Source of the DNA: CAINVV01 sp964506325
GTDB taxonomy: Bacteria; Bacteroidota; Bacteroidia; Bacteroidales; Prolixibacteraceae
Assembly (NCBI GenBank): GCA_964506325.1
Contig: CAZDLO010000074.1
Location: forward strand, 1 to 17,134
DNA: 17,134 nucleotides
Direction: 5' to 3'
Positions within the stretch are counted from its first letter, which is position 1; each line of letters starts with the position of its first letter. The notes under the pieces are model-generated. The model was not told the DNA's origin and did not search any database. It worked only from the letters and a program-made list of their open reading frames with translations. A program made the translations under genes and the position numbers. Positions 14,991 to 17,134 of this stretch are shown here, piece by piece.

Positions 14991-15470
14991 TCAGTTATGT
15001 ACCCACAGCCTGTTATCCAGAACTGTCACCTGGTATTGTTTCAGGTTTCTGGTGGAAGGGCCTTTGATGGGATAGCCTCCGTTGTACAAAATGTACTGTG
15101 ATCCACACGTTTTGCATGTTGCCACCGGGTTACTGCTGGCATAAATGCCGTTCTGACCCGGATTTGTCTCAACATAACTGAGCCTATTCCCCTCAAAGGG
15201 ACAACAGGCATCAAATGCCAGGTATTGCAAGTCGCTGATACATATTACGATCAGCCCTCCGTATCCATCACCCGGGAATGTCATGGAGTTGCCCGGAACA
15301 AGCAGATTGTTGTTGTTTACCAGGGAAATGTACTTATCGACCTTTGCATATGGAACAAAGTTGTTCTGATCATCGGCGCAAGAAAAAATTGCTGCGAAAA
15401 TAATTAAGTAAATAGGGTAAAGAATAGCACTGAATACCAGGGAATTCCTTGTTTTTTCAATTTTCTTCAT
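14991..15470 (-). CDS. Rieske-like lipoprotein with cysteines in place of histidine ligands
   Basis: A 159-residue protein with an N-terminal hydrophobic segment ending in IFSC (lipidated Cys31), so probably an envelope lipoprotein. The rest is beta-rich and resembles a small Rieske domain in layout: LAFDACCPFEGNRL at the first ligand loop, ATCKTCGSQYILYNGG at the second, then KQYQVTVLDNRLWV as the last strands. A true Rieske [2Fe-2S] centre uses CxH and CxxH. Here the loops hold Cys89-Cys90-Pro and Cys119-x-x-Cys122, so both histidines are missing. It may bind another metal centre, or none, or form disulfides. Similar short lipoproteins are common in Bacteroidetes and are poorly characterised. 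It stands alone, convergent with ahcY and divergent from greA. Confidence 0.8.
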   Translation of the reverse strand: MKKIEKTRNSLVFSAILYPIYLIIFAAIFSCADDQNNFVPYAKVDKYISLVNNNNLLVPGNSMTFPGDGYGGLIVICISDLQYLAFDACCPFEGNRLSYVETNPGQNGIYASSNPVATCKTCGSQYILYNGGYPIKGPSTRNLKQYQVTVLDNRLWVHN

Positions 15471-15474
15471 TTTA

Positions 15475-15482
15475 CAAAAATA
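15475..15482 (-). promoter_or_regulatory. Possible -7 element for the Rieske-like gene
   Basis: The minus strand reads TATTTTTG, matching TAnnTTTG, only 4 bp before the ATG. It would give an almost leaderless mRNA, and no -33 TTTG is seen. It may be a chance match in AT-rich sequence. Confidence 0.25.
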
Positions 15483-15592
15483 AGAAAAAGGGTGGATGAT
15501 CCTGCGTTTAACAGGTTTTTGAAGGTTCAGAAAGGGGAAATATTACAAGCGGAGATCCATTTTGGAATCATGTGAAAAAAAAAGCCTTCAGA

Positions 15593-15625
15593 TTTGTAAA
15601 TTAAAAATAATATTTTTTACATTTG
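15593..15625 (+). promoter_or_regulatory. Bacteroidetes-type promoter of greA
   Basis: TTTG (15593-15596) and TACATTTG (15618-15625) are separated by 21 bp, matching the Bacteroidetes -33/-7 consensus in sequence and nearly in spacing. A second -7 match, TAGATTTG, occurs at 15633-15640 without a -33 partner. Transcription from the first should begin near 15630, about 78 bp before greA, and would run straight into the hairpin at 15642-15678. Confidence 0.75.
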
Positions 15626-15641
15626 TCATAGATAGATTTGT

Positions 15642-15678
15642 AGAAGAGCTCCGAGGTTTGGAGTTCTTCTGTTTTTTT
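15642..15678 (+). terminator. Intrinsic terminator/attenuator inside the greA leader
   Basis: AGAAGAGCTCC (15642-15652) pairs with GGAGTTCTTCT (15660-15670) over 11 bp with one G-U pair and a 7-base loop. G and then T7 (15672-15678) follow. It lies between the greA promoter and the greA start 30 bp further on. It cannot serve an upstream plus-strand gene, because the only gene in between is on the other strand. Terminated transcripts would be about 50 bases long. Confidence 0.8.
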
Positions 15679-15707
15679 ATGTGTAATATAAGAAACAGAA
15701 AAGCAGG

Positions 15708-16187
15708 ATGACCAAAGTTACCTATATCTCGGCAGAAGGGCTGAAAAAGCTGAAAGCAGATCTCGACCGTAGGTTAAACATCGAGAGGCCAGCAATTTCG
15801 AAGTTGATTGGAGAAGCCATTGAAAAGGGGGATATCTCGGAAAATGCCGAATATGATGCGGCAAAGGATGCCCAGGGAATGCTTGAGGCTAAAATCGCTC
15901 TTCTTCAGGATCAGATCGCAAATGCCAGAATTATTGATCAGTCCAAAATTGATACGGATGTTGTTCAGATCATGAATAAAGTAACCATCAAGAATATAAA
16001 AAACAATTCGATAATGGTTTATACCATTGTTTCAGATCATGAATCAGATCTGAAAATGGCCAAAATTAGTGTAAGTACCCCGATTGCCAAGGGGCTTCTT
16101 GGGAAGAAAGTAGGTGATGTTGTTGAAATTCAGGTACCTTCAGGTATTATCCCATTTGAGATTATCAATATTGAACTTGGTCAGTAA
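15708..16187 (+). CDS. greA: Transcription elongation factor GreA
   Basis: A 159-residue cytoplasmic factor that enters the RNA polymerase secondary channel and stimulates cleavage of backtracked RNA. Residues of about 1-76 form the antiparallel coiled coil. Its tip, GDISENAEYDAAKDAQ (41-56), carries the two acidic residues Asp42 and Glu45 that help hold the catalytic Mg2+. Residues of about 80-159 are the FKBP-like C-terminal domain (VSTPIAKGLLGKKVGDVVEI). The length is normal (about 158). The ATG is preceded by AGCAGG as a weak ribosome site. The leader contains a promoter and a terminator hairpin, so expression probably depends on read-through. The HIT gene follows after 8 bp. Confidence 0.96.
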   Translation: MTKVTYISAEGLKKLKADLDRRLNIERPAISKLIGEAIEKGDISENAEYDAAKDAQGMLEAKIALLQDQIANARIIDQSKIDTDVVQIMNKVTIKNIKNNSIMVYTIVSDHESDLKMAKISVSTPIAKGLLGKKVGDVVEIQVPSGIIPFEIINIELGQ

Positions 16188-16195
16188 ATTTTTTT

Positions 16196-16609
16196 ATGGC
16201 ATCCATTTTTTCAAAGATTGTCGCTGGCGAGATACCTTCCTATAAAGTAGCTGAAGATGATCGTTTCATGGCATTTCTGGATATTTTCCCTCTAGCCAAG
16301 GGACATGTATTGGTTGTTCCCAAAAAAGAGGTTGATTATCTTTTTGACCTTGATGGAGAAACATATACAGGTCTTATGGAATTTGTCCGTAAAGTCGCCC
16401 TTGCCATGAATGAGGCTCTTCCCTGCAAACGTATCGGAGTAGCTGTATTGGGGCTGGAAGTACCTCATGCTCATGTACACCTGGTTCCGCTGAACAGTGA
16501 GAAAGATATAGATTTTTCAAAACCAAAATTGCAGTTTTCTTCCGTTGAATTTGCTGAAATTGCCAGACTGATTGCTGATTCACTATTAAATTTACCGGAG
16601 AACATTTGA
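16196..16609 (+). CDS. HIT-family (Hint-like) nucleotide hydrolase/transferase
   Basis: A 137-residue cytoplasmic protein. The histidine triad HAHVHLVPL (His91, His93, His95; His93 is the expected nucleophile) is complete. The N-terminus SIFSKIVAGEIPSYKVAED and the segment FPLAKGHVLVVPKKEVDYLFDL are typical of this group. HIT proteins of this type hydrolyse nucleoside phosphoramidates or adenylyl compounds; the physiological substrate is not clear. The usual residue pattern after the triad (histidine-rich GG end in Hint1) is replaced by VPLNSEKDIDF, as in many Bacteroidetes members. It is 8 bp downstream of greA and surely co-transcribed. Confidence 0.92.
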   Translation: MASIFSKIVAGEIPSYKVAEDDRFMAFLDIFPLAKGHVLVVPKKEVDYLFDLDGETYTGLMEFVRKVALAMNEALPCKRIGVAVLGLEVPHAHVHLVPLNSEKDIDFSKPKLQFSSVEFAEIARLIADSLLNLPENI

Positions 16610-16693
16610 GAAAGGTCCGGGTTTTACTACTTTCCGTTCCGGATCGCAAAAAATTTCCTTTGTTGCGATTGTTCAACAAATCAAACATTCCTT

Positions 16694-17134
16694 CTATTTG
16701 ACGCGGTCAGGATTCTTCTTGATGAATTCCTCCCAGTTTTTTGCTCCTTTTTCTGAGGCCGGATTCTTCATCTGCAGGTAATGGCAAACAGCTGCGGCCA
16801 GGCCGTCCGTGGCATCCAGATCAGAGGGCATAATGGTCATTCCAAACATTTGTTTCAGAAAATAGGCAACCTGTTCCTTGGAGGATGCTCCGTTGCCAGT
16901 AATGGCCTGTTTGATGCGCAGAGGAGCATATTCAAAGATTGGTACACCCCTGTAAAGTGATGCAGCCATAGCTACACCCTGGGCCCTGCCAAGTTTTAAC
17001 ATGGATTGAATATTTTTTCCAAAAAAAGGAGCCTCAAGAGCTGTCTCGTCAGGTTTATATTCGTCAACAAGGTATAAAGTACGGCTGAAGATATGACTGA
17101 GTTTTTCGTAATGCCCTGAAAATCCAGATGTCTT
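16694..17134 (-). CDS. ruvC: Crossover junction endodeoxyribonuclease RuvC, C-terminal part (5' truncated)
   Basis: The minus-strand frame is open from the window edge and gives 146 residues before the stop at 16694. It contains DETALEAPFFGKN (Glu34 of the visible part, the second catalytic acid), SMLKLGRAQGVAMAA, FEYAPLRIKQAITGNGASSKEQVA, and SDLDATDGLAAAVCHYLQ with the two final catalytic aspartates (107 and 110 of the visible part). RuvC is a dimeric nuclease that resolves Holliday junctions. About 40 N-terminal residues, including the first catalytic Asp, lie outside the window. An internal ATG at 17000-17002 is not the start, because the conserved sequence continues upstream of it. It converges with the greA-HIT unit. 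Confidence 0.95.
   Translation of the reverse strand, partial: KTSGFSGHYEKLSHIFSRTLYLVDEYKPDETALEAPFFGKNIQSMLKLGRAQGVAMAASLYRGVPIFEYAPLRIKQAITGNGASSKEQVAYFLKQMFGMTIMPSDLDATDGLAAAVCHYLQMKNPASEKGAKNWEEFIKKNPDRVK

Noticed and set aside
16643..16669. ATCGCAA/TTGCGAT hairpin between the HIT gene and ruvC
   Set aside because: The stem is only 7 bp with a 13-base loop and no T run follows on either strand, so a terminator call is not supported.

Overview
The window looks like chromosomal DNA of a Bacteroidota member, probably Bacteroidales-like. The reasons are a TlpA-like lipoprotein with a DUF4369-type N-terminus, a short Bacteroidetes-style Rieske-like lipoprotein, a ribose-scavenging gene set resembling the Bacteroides rus loci, and several promoters of the Bacteroidetes TAnnTTTG (-7) type. 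Coding density is high. I see no phage, integrase, insertion sequence with a transposase, CRISPR array, tRNA or rRNA.

Layout. (1) 1-175: the 3' end of a cold-shock protein gene and a perfect 26-bp-stem terminator shared with the convergent operon. (2) 180-4897, minus strand: ribokinase, secreted nucleoside hydrolase, secreted ADP-ribosylglycohydrolase-family lipoprotein and a sugar/ureide-type permease. Together these make a plausible pathway in which ribose is released outside the inner membrane, imported and phosphorylated. (3) 5085-7376, plus strand: purD and a polytopic membrane protein of unknown function. The latter overlaps the convergent rmuC (minus strand, 7338-8735) by 39 bp. (4) 8848-10724, minus strand: lpxH (lipid A synthesis) followed by a KAS III/FabH-like synthase, with its own promoter and terminator. 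(5) 11048-12190, minus strand: a TlpA-like lipoprotein whose thioredoxin domain has lost its CxxC. (6) 12422-14800, plus strand: ribF (FMN/FAD synthesis) and ahcY (S-adenosylhomocysteine hydrolase). (7) 14807-14984: a short element bounded by imperfect inverted repeats. (8) 14991-15470, minus strand: a Rieske-like lipoprotein whose expected histidine ligands are absent. (9) 15593-16609, plus strand: greA and a HIT-family hydrolase, preceded by a promoter and a strong intrinsic terminator inside the greA leader. (10) 16694-17134, minus strand: the C-terminal part of ruvC, cut by the window edge.

Most genes are housekeeping. The parts most worth a second look are the greA leader terminator, which resembles the GraL arrangement of E. 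coli, the compact ribose-release operon without SusC/SusD, the CxxC-less TlpA homologue, the cysteine-only Rieske-like protein and the inverted-repeat element at 14807-14984. I do not see a clearly novel multi-gene defence or biosynthetic system.
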